Shown here: in pieces, positions 16,304 through 24,231 of the stretch | Layout: every line of letters starts with the position of its first letter | Position numbering within the stretch: position 1 is the stretch's first letter | From: an uncultured SAR86 cluster bacterium | GTDB lineage: Bacteria > Pseudomonadota > Gammaproteobacteria > Magnimaribacterales > D2472 | Direction: 5' to 3' | NCBI GenBank assembly: GCA_902612915.1 | Contig: CACMFH010000003.1 | Location: 64,204 to 98,418 of the forward strand | Length of the DNA: 34,215 nucleotides | Notes under the pieces: model-generated | Seen by the model: the letters and a program-made list of their open reading frames with translations, nothing else | Told to the model about the DNA's origin: nothing | Database searches by the model: none | Made by a program: the position numbers and the translations under genes

Positions 16304-17596
16304 ATGAGCAAAACATACACTAATCCAGAGACAATTGGACTTCATGCAGGATGGAGAAAAGATGATTCAACTAATTCTGTTGCTGTACCAATCCACCAAA
16401 CATCCAGTTTTCAGTTTGATGATTGTGATCATGCAGCAAATCTATTTGCATTATCAGAACTAGGTAATATTTATTCAAGGATCATGAATCCTACATGCGC
16501 TGTTCTAGAAGATAGAATTGCAGCACTTGAAGGTGGAGTAGGTGCTCTAGCTGTTGCTTCTGGTCAAGCAGCATCCGCTTACGCTATTCAAAATATTGCA
16601 AGAAAAGGGGACAACATTGTTGCTTCATCTCATTTATATGGAGGAACTTATAACCAATTTAAAAACCCTATGTCGGATATGGGAATTGAAGTTAGATTCG
16701 TAGATCCTGCTGATCCAAATAATTTTGCAGAAGCTACTGATGAAAACACAAGAGCTTATTATGGTGAGGTTCTTCCAAATCCTAGTTTTGAAGTTTTTCC
16801 TATAAGTGAAGTTGCTGAGATTGGAAGACCACTTGGCATTCCCTTAATTGTTGACAATACTGCGGCACCAGTTATTTGTAAACCATTTGATCATGGTGCG
16901 GCTGTTTTGATTCATTCAACAACAAAATTCATTGGAGGTCATGGAACTTCTATTGGAGGTATTATCGTTGATAGTGGGAATTTTGATTGGGAGGCCTTTC
17001 CAGATAGACAACCTGCATTAAATTCACCAGATCCTTCTTATGGTGGTGCAGTATGGACTGAAGCTGTAAAACCTTTAGGACCTATTGCATATATTCTTAA
17101 AGCAAGAACAACAATTTTAAGAGATATGGGAGCAGCAATGAGTCCATTTAATGCATTTATGTTTATTCAAGGGCTTGAAACCCTTGCTTTAAGAATGAGA
17201 GAGCATTCTGCAAATGCTGAGGTGATTGCTAAGTATCTATCAGAGCATGATTCTGTTGAAAGAGTTATTTACCCATCTGTAATGGACGGTTATGCAAAAG
17301 AAAGAGCTGAAAAATATCTTACTCGTGGAAACGGAGGTCTAATGGGTTTTGAGATTAAAGGTGGAAGAGAGTCAGGTGAGAAGTTTATTAACGCTCTTGA
17401 AATGGTTTACCATGTTGCAAATATTGGAGATTCAAGAAGTTTAGCTATTCATCCAGGTAGTACAACTCATAGTCAATTATCAGAGGAAGAATTACTCTCT
17501 GCTGGGATAACACCTGGTTTTGTAAGGCTTTCAATTGGACTTGAGCATACCGATGATATTATCGCTGACTTCGAACAAGCTTTATCGAAAATTTAA
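16304..17596 (+). CDS. metY: O-acetylhomoserine aminocarboxypropyltransferase (Cys/Met metabolism PLP enzyme)
   Basis: A 430-residue PLP enzyme of the cystathionine gamma-synthase family. Family marks: ETIGLHAGWRKDDSTNSVAVP at the N-terminus (about 9-29), SGQAASAYAI around the cofactor phosphate site, VDNTAAP with D184 contacting the pyridine nitrogen, and HSTTKFIGGHG with K208 as the Schiff-base lysine. The length and IGGHGTSIGG match the O-acetylhomoserine sulfhydrylase (MetY) branch, which makes homocysteine from O-acetylhomoserine and sulfide, rather than MetB or MetC. Direct sulfhydrylation is the common methionine route in streamlined marine bacteria. A good ribosome site precedes the ATG. 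It is divergent from a cupin gene and is followed after six bases by a degenerate glycosyltransferase-like gene. Confidence 0.92.
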   Translation: MSKTYTNPETIGLHAGWRKDDSTNSVAVPIHQTSSFQFDDCDHAANLFALSELGNIYSRIMNPTCAVLEDRIAALEGGVGALAVASGQAASAYAIQNIARKGDNIVASSHLYGGTYNQFKNPMSDMGIEVRFVDPADPNNFAEATDENTRAYYGEVLPNPSFEVFPISEVAEIGRPLGIPLIVDNTAAPVICKPFDHGAAVLIHSTTKFIGGHGTSIGGIIVDSGNFDWEAFPDRQPALNSPDPSYGGAVWTEAVKPLGPIAYILKARTTILRDMGAAMSPFNAFMFIQGLETLALRMREHSANAEVIAKYLSEHDSVERVIYPSVMDGYAKERAEKYLTRGNGGLMGFEIKGGRESGEKFINALEMVYHVANIGDSRSLAIHPGSTTHSQLSEEELLSAGITPGFVRLSIGLEHTDDIIADFEQALSKI

Positions 17597-17602
17597 TTAA
17601 TT

Positions 17603-18112
17603 TTGAGCCAAGGATTAGTAACTTATATAGTTCTTGGCTCTGAAGAAAGGCTAAAGACATTAAAGTGTCCAGTCTCTAATAAAGACGAAGAATATATTTT
17701 TGCGAATTTTTCAAATAATATTTCTTATGAAAAAAAGTTAGATGAATTGGTCACTAATTCAAGTGGAAGTTTAATAGTATTTTTACCTCCCTCTGCATTC
17801 CCAAACCTAAAAGCTAAGAATGCATTAAAGAAGATTGCTCTGCTTGATCTTTCAGGTTGGGGTTGGTTTCGATTTAAAGAGAAAAAGAATTTTTTACAAA
17901 ACATAAAAAAAATATCCACAACTTTAAGAAATATACCTAAATTAGAACAGGGTATTTTTTTTAGCAAGAGGCTATATTTTTCAGTAGGTGGAATTGGAGA
18001 TTTTGGTTCTGATCCCTTTAAGGAAATCTCAAAAAGATTTTATACAAGAATTGATCCACAAAATCCCTTACCAGCACTTATAATAAGGACTACAAATCTT
18101 GAAATATTCTAA
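17603..18112 (+). CDS. glycosyltransferase family 2-like protein, probably catalytically degenerate
   Basis: A 169-residue protein beginning with TTG; there is no in-frame ATG. Its C-terminal half lines up with the family-2 glycosyltransferases of the TIGR04283 type: LSGWGWFRFK corresponds to the WGRFDV motif, and LEQGIFFSKRLYFSVGG corresponds to GDQAIFVRRxLFExVGG. The N-terminal nucleotide-binding part is missing or too diverged to recognise, and the position of the acidic HAD motif reads FLPPSAFP, without the aspartate. Enzyme activity is therefore doubtful. It sits six bases after metY, without a visible ribosome site, and its stop overlaps the ccmA ATG by one base, so it probably survives as a translated member of the operon. 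It could also be a pseudogene in decay. Confidence 0.55.
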   Translation: MSQGLVTYIVLGSEERLKTLKCPVSNKDEEYIFANFSNNISYEKKLDELVTNSSGSLIVFLPPSAFPNLKAKNALKKIALLDLSGWGWFRFKEKKNFLQNIKKISTTLRNIPKLEQGIFFSKRLYFSVGGIGDFGSDPFKEISKRFYTRIDPQNPLPALIIRTTNLEIF

Positions 18113-18690
18113 TGAATAAAAACTCTTTAATAGTTGCACAAAATATTGGTTATAAAATTAATGAAAATAAGCTTTTTCATAATATATCTTTTGATATCAA
18201 CCATGGAGAGGCGCTTCATATTAAAGGTAGAAATGGATCGGGTAAATCTACATTAATTAGAATTATTTTAGGAATTACAGAACCAGTAAAAGGAACTATA
18301 GAAAATAAATCTTCAAAAGAGATATGCTACCTAGGGCATAAAAATGCTTTAAAAACCTACTTAACTCTTGACGATAACATTAACTTAATGCAGCTAACTA
18401 ATTGTGACATGCTTAAATACTTTCTTGATAAATTAGAACTCAATAAATATAGAGATGTCACTGTATCTAATTTATCATTTGGACAACAAAAAAAGTTAGC
18501 TTTGTTAAGAGTATTTCTTAATAATTCTGATTTAATAATCTTGGACGAACCTTTTGTGGGGTTAGATGATGGCGCTCACACAGTACTTACTTCATTTTTA
18601 AATAATGAATTAGATAAGAACAAGTCATTGGTTTTTACTTCACACATTCCCTGTAACATTAATTCTAAGATTTTAGAAATACCAAAATAA
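18112..18690 (+). CDS. ccmA: heme exporter ATP-binding protein CcmA
   Basis: A 192-residue ABC ATPase. Walker A is GRNGSGKST (39-47), the signature is LSFGQQKK (121-128, the CcmA form of LSGGQ) and Walker B is LIILDEP (141-147), with the D-loop VGLDD after it. CcmA works with CcmB to release holo-CcmE from CcmC during cytochrome c maturation (System I). The start overlaps the upstream stop by one base, and ccmB begins seven bases downstream. Length and motifs are normal for the family, and the complete ccm order downstream confirms the identity over other small ABC ATPases. Confidence 0.95.
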   Translation: MNKNSLIVAQNIGYKINENKLFHNISFDINHGEALHIKGRNGSGKSTLIRIILGITEPVKGTIENKSSKEICYLGHKNALKTYLTLDDNINLMQLTNCDMLKYFLDKLELNKYRDVTVSNLSFGQQKKLALLRVFLNNSDLIILDEPFVGLDDGAHTVLTSFLNNELDKNKSLVFTSHIPCNINSKILEIPK

Positions 18691-18697
18691 AATAAAT

Positions 18698-19339
18698 ATG
18701 TTTAAGTTAGAATTTCTAAAATTAAGAAAGAAAACAAGAAGCTGGCTAGGACCGATTTTAGTTTTCTGGTTAATTATGCTTGCATATCCTTTAACTGTTG
18801 AATTCCTTCAAGATAAATTAGAAATAGGATTTTTTTCTGTACTTTGGATTGCCTTACTAATATCAATGATGCTAGCTACAGAGGACATTTTTTCTGAAGA
18901 TTATAACGATGGATCCCTTGAACAAACTCTAATTAAAAACCCAACATTTTCTATTATCATCGTGACTAAAATATTCACATATTGGCTTTTAATAGGATTG
19001 CCTATTTCAATCTTAAGTTTTGTTTTTTCTCTGGGTACTACAGAAAATTTATCTTTAAGCTTATCAATTCTTCCTCTAGCAATAATAAGCTCTTATATTT
19101 TCTTAAATTTATTTGTTTTAGGTAATGCACTTAGTTTAAATAAAGGTTCTGTTCTCGGTGCATTGGTTACTATGCCTTTAGCACTACCTGTTTTGATCGT
19201 ATTAGGAAAAGGACTAATTGCAATTCAATTAGATATAAATTATCAAAGTTTTATTTTTTTATTATTGGGAAGCTTATCTATTATAATAGTAGCAATACCT
19301 ATAGTAGTATCCTATGTTATTAAGGCTCATTTGGAATAA
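18698..19339 (+). CDS. ccmB: heme exporter membrane protein CcmB
   Basis: A 213-residue integral membrane protein with six hydrophobic segments. FKLEFLKLRKKTRSWLGPILVF at the N-terminus and LATEDIFSEDYNDGSLEQ between membrane segments 2 and 3 match the conserved CcmB loop. It is the membrane partner of CcmA in the inner membrane. Position between ccmA and ccmC confirms the call. The sequence is slightly short of the usual 220 residues, with no missing segment. Confidence 0.93.
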   Translation: MFKLEFLKLRKKTRSWLGPILVFWLIMLAYPLTVEFLQDKLEIGFFSVLWIALLISMMLATEDIFSEDYNDGSLEQTLIKNPTFSIIIVTKIFTYWLLIGLPISILSFVFSLGTTENLSLSLSILPLAIISSYIFLNLFVLGNALSLNKGSVLGALVTMPLALPVLIVLGKGLIAIQLDINYQSFIFLLLGSLSIIIVAIPIVVSYVIKAHLE

Positions 19340-19360
19340 GGTCTTTCAGTACAAAACAAA

Positions 19361-20092
19361 GTGATTAAAAAATTTATACATCAATTTGCATCTCCAAAAA
19401 CATACTTATATCAAGTAAGTAGGTTTTATAAATATATTTTTTACTTCTCTTTGGTAATTTATATTTTGTCTATTATTTGGGGTCTTTTTTTTACACCAGA
19501 AGACTTTGTTCAAGGAAACTCCTATAGAATTATTTATCTGCATGTTCCCGCCTCATTCTTATCTCAGACATTATATTTAGCAATGGCAATATCTAGCATC
19601 ACTTATTTAATTTGGAGGGTTAAGCTTGCAGCATACTTAATCATTGCGATTGCGCCAATTGGAGCTATGACAACATTTATTGCATTAATATCAGGATCTA
19701 TATGGGGAATACCCACCTGGGGTACATGGTGGCAATGGGATGCAAGAATAACATCTACTTTAATTCTATTTATCATGTATTTAGGTTTGATATCGCTTCA
19801 TAATTCATTCAGCAATCATGAAAAAGCAGATAAATTGCTGTCATGGTTAGTAATAGTTGGAGCTGTAAACATACCTATAATTAAAAAATCAGTTGATTGG
19901 TGGAGCACACTTCATCAATCTGCTTCTATAACATTAACTGATAAACCCAGTATTGATCCAGTAATGTTGTATCCTCTGATGGGTTCAATTATTGGATTTT
20001 TTGGCTTAGTAATTTGTTTAGTTTTGCTTTCATCAAAATATCAAATACTCCACAGAGAAAAAAATAAATCTTGGGTGAAAGATTATGTTTAA
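19361..20092 (+). CDS. ccmC: heme-handling protein CcmC
   Basis: A 243-residue inner-membrane protein with six membrane segments. The tryptophan-rich periplasmic motif WGTWWQWDARIT (120-131) and the two flanking histidines, H61 (LHVPASF) and H185 (STLHQSAS), are the heme-binding elements of the heme-handling protein family. CcmC loads heme onto CcmE. It starts with GTG at 19361; no ATG lies near, and the alignment of the N-terminus supports the GTG. The 21-base gap after ccmB contains no terminator. Its last codons overlap the small ccmD gene by eight bases. Confidence 0.95.
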   Translation: MIKKFIHQFASPKTYLYQVSRFYKYIFYFSLVIYILSIIWGLFFTPEDFVQGNSYRIIYLHVPASFLSQTLYLAMAISSITYLIWRVKLAAYLIIAIAPIGAMTTFIALISGSIWGIPTWGTWWQWDARITSTLILFIMYLGLISLHNSFSNHEKADKLLSWLVIVGAVNIPIIKKSVDWWSTLHQSASITLTDKPSIDPVMLYPLMGSIIGFFGLVICLVLLSSKYQILHREKNKSWVKDYV

Positions 20093-20252
20093 TTTTGCAT
20101 TTAATTCTTTTTATGAGGCCATATATATGAATGGTCACGGTTTATATGTTTGGAGCGTAGTAATACTAGTATTTATTAGTTTATTGGGCTTTTTTATAGG
20201 CTTCACTGTAAAAATTAAAAAAATTAAAGATAAATTAAATGAACCCAATTAG
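20085..20252 (+). CDS. ccmD: heme exporter protein CcmD (small nested gene)
   Basis: A 55-residue protein that begins inside the end of ccmC and ends inside the start of ccmE, too short for most ORF filters. It reads FYEAIYMNGHGLYVWS, then one membrane helix (about residues 22-41), then a lysine-rich cytoplasmic tail (KIKKIKDKLNEPN). The NGHGLYVW stretch followed by a single helix is the hallmark of CcmD, a subunit that holds CcmC and CcmE together and helps the CcmAB complex. Position between ccmC and ccmE matches the usual order. An alternative ATG at residue 15 would delete the first helix-like part; the first ATG, coupled to the ccmC end, is preferred. Confidence 0.88.
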   Translation: MFNFAFNSFYEAIYMNGHGLYVWSVVILVFISLLGFFIGFTVKIKKIKDKLNEPN

Positions 20253-20649
20253 AAAGAAAAGAATATACAGCATACTTTTTGTATTTTTATTTTCAGTTTC
20301 AGGTATTTCACTAATACTTTACTCATTAAACTCTAATTTAGATTATTTTTTTACGCCAACTGAACTTAAAGATAGAAATATCCCAGCTGATAAAAGAATT
20401 AAGGTTGGTGGGATGGTTTTAAGTGGTTCAGTAGAAAGAATTTCATCTTCAATTTCTTTTGTCATCACTGATTATGAAAACTCAATTAAAGTTGAATATG
20501 AGGGCATAGTTCCAGATTTATTTAAAGAAGACAGCGGTGTTGTCGTTTTAGGAAATTTAAGAGATAAAATATTGTTTGCAGAAGAAGTTTTAGCCAAGCA
20601 TGATGAAAACTATATGCCTCCTAATATTGAGATAAATGATGATAATTGA
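20239..20649 (+). CDS. ccmE: heme chaperone CcmE
   Basis: A 136-residue periplasmic heme chaperone anchored by one N-terminal helix (about 8-30). It has the OB-fold strands VGGMVLSGSVER and FVITDYENSIKVEYEG, and the heme-binding motif HDENYMPP, with H121 as the covalent heme ligand and Y125 next to it. It carries heme from CcmC to CcmF. The gene overlaps ccmD at its start and ccmF at its end, by 14 bases each, so the middle of the operon is read with coupled translation. Confidence 0.96.
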   Translation: MNPIRKKRIYSILFVFLFSVSGISLILYSLNSNLDYFFTPTELKDRNIPADKRIKVGGMVLSGSVERISSSISFVITDYENSIKVEYEGIVPDLFKEDSGVVVLGNLRDKILFAEEVLAKHDENYMPPNIEINDDN

Positions 20650-22534
20650 AATCTCTCATTTTTTATCAGTTTTAGCTACCGGCTTATTTTTACTCGTTGG
20701 TTATTTCTCAATCCTTACTCCTTCATCAAATTCTAGCTACATATCAAACTTGATTGTCAGAACATATTCGCATGGATTCTTTTTTCTTCTATCCTCATTT
20801 TTAATATATGTTTGGCTGGCTATTACAGATAATTTTAGTGTTCAATATATTGCAAATCACTCAAATACAGCACTTCCGATTTTTTATAAAATTTCTTCGA
20901 TATGGAGTGCACATGAAGGCTCAATGTTTCTATGGATTGTTTTTTTATCTTTATGGGGTTTCTTATTCAATATTAGGGTAAAAAATAATGAAGTTTTAAA
21001 GCCTAAAACAATGGGAGTAATTTCTTTCATATTGGTTGGATTTTTAATATTTTTGTTAGCAACATCAAATCCTTTTGAGACAATACTTCCAATTCCACCT
21101 TTGAATGGAGCTGATATTAATCCAGTCTTACAAGATCCTGCCTTAGCAATTCATCCACCAACTCTTTATCTGGGATACGTCGGATTTGTAATTCCGTTTG
21201 CTAGCGCAATAGCTTTTTTACTCTATGGCGATTCCAAAATAAACTGGGAAGCTTTAGTAAAAACATGGTCAGTTTCTGCATGGGTTTTTCTTACAGTTGG
21301 CATTACTCTTGGAAGTTGGTGGGCTTATTATGAATTGGGTTGGGGAGGATATTGGTTTTGGGATCCTGTTGAAAATGTTGCATTAATGCCATGGCTTGCG
21401 GCTACTGCATTTATTCATTCTCTTGGAGTATCAATAAAATCATCGCAGCTAAGAATTTGGACAATTTTATTATCAATTTTAGTGTTTTCGCTCAGTTTGT
21501 TTGGAGCATTTATTGTTAGATCTGGAATTATTGATAGCGTTCATGCATTTGCAAATGATCCTGACAGAGGTATATATCTTCTTGGATTTATTGGATTAAT
21601 TGTTTTTACATCAGTTTTTTTATTTATTTTGAGATTATCAAGCATTCAATCCTTATCAAGAATTAAGAAATTTTCAAAACAATCATTTATTTCTATAAAT
21701 AATATTCTTTTTGGAGCTCTTATCTTTTCCGTGATGCTGGGTGTTACGTATCCATTAATTTATGAATTTTTATTTGATCAAAAAATTAGTGTTGGCGCTC
21801 CATTTTATAATGCAATATTTATCCCAATAGTTGTTTTAGCTGCAATTTTTTTATTTTTCTCGGTTGATTCAAAATGGTCAAGAAGCATCAACTTCAAATT
21901 TATTTCGGCGCCGATATCTTTTTCAATTTTATTATCATTAGCGTTCACTATATTTGTTATGCAATATTTTGAATCTCAGAGCATTTCAATACTTGCTTCG
22001 ATATTTGCAGGATCATTGATTGTATTTAGATATATATACGAAATTATTAACTTTATTTTTAGTAAGAAATTTATAAATCCTTTTAGTGTCATAGCTCATA
22101 TGTCACTTGGATTACTTTTAATATCTATTTCATTCAATAGTCTTTTAAGTACTGAAAGAGCTTTAAGTATTAATCTGAATACTACTGAGTCATACAAAGA
22201 CTTAAAAATTTCTTTTAAAGATATTGGTGTGGAAAATAATGCTAATTATGATTCAATAAAAGCAACATTTCTTGTGGAAGACCAAACCGGAAGAACATTT
22301 AATCTTAAGCCAGAAAAAAGAAAATATTTTACAAGGGGCCAAATCACAACAGAAACAGCAATTCACATAACATTTTTGAGAGACATTTACATAACAATTG
22401 GAGACCAGCTTGATGATGGAAGTTGGATAGTAAATATCCAAATTAACTACTTAATAAGATGGATTTGGTTATCAGCATTATTGATGGGTTTAGCTGGAGT
22501 AATATTAGTTTTTTCAAATAGGGTCAAAACATGA
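20636..22534 (+). CDS. ccmF: cytochrome c heme lyase subunit CcmF
   Basis: A 632-residue multi-pass inner-membrane protein of the heme-handling family. SAHEGSM (91-97), IHPPTLYLGYVG with H173, and the tryptophan-rich motif WGGYWFWDPVEN (236-247) are diagnostic. With CcmH/I it attaches heme to apocytochromes c. The first ATG, at 20636, overlaps the ccmE end by 14 bases; a second ATG immediately follows, so the exact start is uncertain by one residue. The C-terminal periplasmic domain and final membrane helix are complete. ccmG follows with an ATGA overlap. Confidence 0.96.
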   Translation: MMIIEISHFLSVLATGLFLLVGYFSILTPSSNSSYISNLIVRTYSHGFFFLLSSFLIYVWLAITDNFSVQYIANHSNTALPIFYKISSIWSAHEGSMFLWIVFLSLWGFLFNIRVKNNEVLKPKTMGVISFILVGFLIFLLATSNPFETILPIPPLNGADINPVLQDPALAIHPPTLYLGYVGFVIPFASAIAFLLYGDSKINWEALVKTWSVSAWVFLTVGITLGSWWAYYELGWGGYWFWDPVENVALMPWLAATAFIHSLGVSIKSSQLRIWTILLSILVFSLSLFGAFIVRSGIIDSVHAFANDPDRGIYLLGFIGLIVFTSVFLFILRLSSIQSLSRIKKFSKQSFISINNILFGALIFSVMLGVTYPLIYEFLFDQKISVGAPFYNAIFIPIVVLAAIFLFFSVDSKWSRSINFKFISAPISFSILLSLAFTIFVMQYFESQSISILASIFAGSLIVFRYIYEIINFIFSKKFINPFSVIAHMSLGLLLISISFNSLLSTERALSINLNTTESYKDLKISFKDIGVENNANYDSIKATFLVEDQTGRTFNLKPEKRKYFTRGQITTETAIHITFLRDIYITIGDQLDDGSWIVNIQINYLIRWIWLSALLMGLAGVILVFSNRVKT

Positions 22535-23052
22535 ACTTATTATTAAAATTAATAGTTTTTATAGTCCCAACAATTTTCTTATTATTATTTTTTATGATTT
22601 TAACTAATGAAGATACATATCCTGGGGCTGATTATGATCAGTTTCAGATTCCTGAATTTGAATTAAAAGTTCTTGATAATACAATGACAGTTAACAATGA
22701 CCTTTTAAATGGTGACTATGTCTTAAATGTATGGGCTAGCTGGTGTATAACTTGCATCATAGAACATCCATACCTAACAAGCTTAAGCAAAAATGGCATA
22801 CCTGTTATTGGATTAAATTACAAAGATGAACAAGAAGATGCCATTATTTGGTTAAAAAAATATGGCAATCCATATCAGACAATATTGCATGATTATAAAG
22901 GAAACTTGGCACTTGATTTAGGTGTTACGGGTGCACCAGAAACATTTTTGATAAGCGATGGTAAAGTTGTTGCTCATTATCAAGGTGAGGTAAATGATCA
23001 AATATGGAATGATGTCTTTTTGCCAATCATTAAAGATAAGAAAATGTTTTAG
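22531..23052 (+). CDS. ccmG: thiol:disulfide interchange protein CcmG (DsbE)
   Basis: A 173-residue thioredoxin-fold protein tethered by one N-terminal helix (about 5-25) facing the periplasm. NVWASWCITCIIEHP places the redox pair at C72 and C75, with the acidic residue that follows as in CcmG. GVTGAPETFLIS supplies the cis-proline loop. It keeps the apocytochrome CxxCH cysteines and CcmH reduced for heme attachment. Start overlaps ccmF by four bases; ccmH abuts the stop. Confidence 0.95.
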   Translation: MNLLLKLIVFIVPTIFLLLFFMILTNEDTYPGADYDQFQIPEFELKVLDNTMTVNNDLLNGDYVLNVWASWCITCIIEHPYLTSLSKNGIPVIGLNYKDEQEDAIIWLKKYGNPYQTILHDYKGNLALDLGVTGAPETFLISDGKVVAHYQGEVNDQIWNDVFLPIIKDKKMF

Positions 23053-23421
23053 ATGCGATACTTATATACATTCATATTATTCTTATCATTAAATATTTCA
23101 TCAGACAACTTATATTATTTTGAAGATGAGTATGATGAAAATAGATTTAATAATTTAATAAAAGATATAAGATGCCCTAAATGTACTTCTGGTTCTTTAT
23201 CAAGTTCAAATGCTCCAATATCTGAAGATTTAAAAATTAAGATTGCACAAATGATCAATGAAAACAAAACTGATCAAGAAATTAAAGACTATGTTTCGTC
23301 AAGATTTGGACAAGATTCTTTATATGAACCTGAGTTAAATAATACAACCTATATTTTATGGTATTCTCCATTCGTTTTTTTACTTTTAGCTTTTTTAATT
23401 TTTTTCTTTAGAAAAAAATAA
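23053..23421 (+). CDS. ccmH: cytochrome c maturation protein CcmH (CcmL-type)
   Basis: A 122-residue protein with a signal peptide, the redox motif IRCPKCTSG (C41, C44; family form LRCxxCQ), the family segment SSNAPISEDLKIKI, and a C-terminal membrane helix (about 101-119). It reduces the apocytochrome heme-binding cysteines. This is the short form, equal to the N-terminal domain of E. coli CcmH, with the TPR part encoded by the next gene. It starts right after the ccmG stop and overlaps the next gene by one base. Confidence 0.94.
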   Translation: MRYLYTFILFLSLNISSDNLYYFEDEYDENRFNNLIKDIRCPKCTSGSLSSSNAPISEDLKIKIAQMINENKTDQEIKDYVSSRFGQDSLYEPELNNTTYILWYSPFVFLLLAFLIFFFRKK

Positions 23422-24206
23422 TGTTTATTTTTTATTTATTAACAATATTGGCTGCTTTACCAATAATCGCTTATATTTTGGCTCAGAAAACCATAAACAA
23501 AGGACTGATCTTTGGATCATCATTGTTAATACTTTCCTTATGCCTATTTATGTTTATAAGTAAATTTGCATTTGTTGGTTCCTATGAAAAACAAGCACTA
23601 AATAATAAAATTTTTGATGAAATTTATATTGATGCAGGAATATCTGTTGAATATCTAAAACAACTAGAAAATATTCTTGATGAAGATGAATTGAAGAATT
23701 GGCTAGTAGGCCTAATTGGCAAATCAATAGATTTAAAAAAACTTAAGTCAGCTGAGAGTTTAATAGCTTTTTCAGAGAGATTCTTTATATCAAATAATGA
23801 AAAACTTATCTTCTATAACTTATATGCTGCTTTAAGAGATGAGAAATTTCCTAAATTTAAGAGCTCTAGTTTTAAGATAGACTCTAGCTCATTGTATCCG
23901 TGTTCTATTAGAAATGGAGAAGTTACTCTTTTCATAACAAATGGTCCTGAAATACCGATTGCAAAAAAAGAATTCAAAAACAAAGATAATATTTCATTAA
24001 ATAATCTAGACAGTGTGATACCTGGATTTGACTTAGCTTCTGCATATTTAAACCAAGAATCTATTGAGATGAAAATTAAAATTAATTGCTTGGATGACCA
24101 GCAAATATTTTTTGTAGAAAACAAAATATTTCTTAATCAAGATATACCTTTTAATTCATACAAAATTAATTTAAATGAATGGTTTAAAACCTCACAAGAG
24201 TTATAA
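23421..24206 (+). CDS. ccmI: CcmI-like cytochrome c biogenesis protein, reduced TPR region
   Basis: A 261-residue protein with two N-terminal membrane helices (about 3-18 and 28-49), a helical middle (about 60-140) that takes the place of the TPR repeats, and a C-terminal domain. That last domain reads NGEVTLFITNGPEIPIAKKEF and VIPGFDLASAY, corresponding to the CcmI periplasmic C-terminal motifs (ATLFVFA..GP.MPLAV and the MxPGxxL segment). CcmI binds apocytochromes and presents them to CcmF-CcmH. The middle is shorter and more diverged than the usual four TPRs of a roughly 400-residue CcmI. Position as last gene of the ccm operon supports the call. Confidence 0.75.
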   Translation: MFIFYLLTILAALPIIAYILAQKTINKGLIFGSSLLILSLCLFMFISKFAFVGSYEKQALNNKIFDEIYIDAGISVEYLKQLENILDEDELKNWLVGLIGKSIDLKKLKSAESLIAFSERFFISNNEKLIFYNLYAALRDEKFPKFKSSSFKIDSSSLYPCSIRNGEVTLFITNGPEIPIAKKEFKNKDNISLNNLDSVIPGFDLASAYLNQESIEMKIKINCLDDQQIFFVENKIFLNQDIPFNSYKINLNEWFKTSQEL

Positions 24207-24207
24207 T
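24202..24207 (+). promoter_or_regulatory. candidate -10 box for the smc-zipA-ligase operon
   Basis: TATAAT overlaps the stop of the ccmI-like gene and lies 24 bases before the smc ATG, predicting a leader of about 18 bases. No clear -35 box 17 bases upstream. There is no terminator between ccmI and smc, so read-through is also likely. Confidence 0.4.
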
Positions 24208-24231
24208 AGTGGTATTAAATTGATTCTTTAA

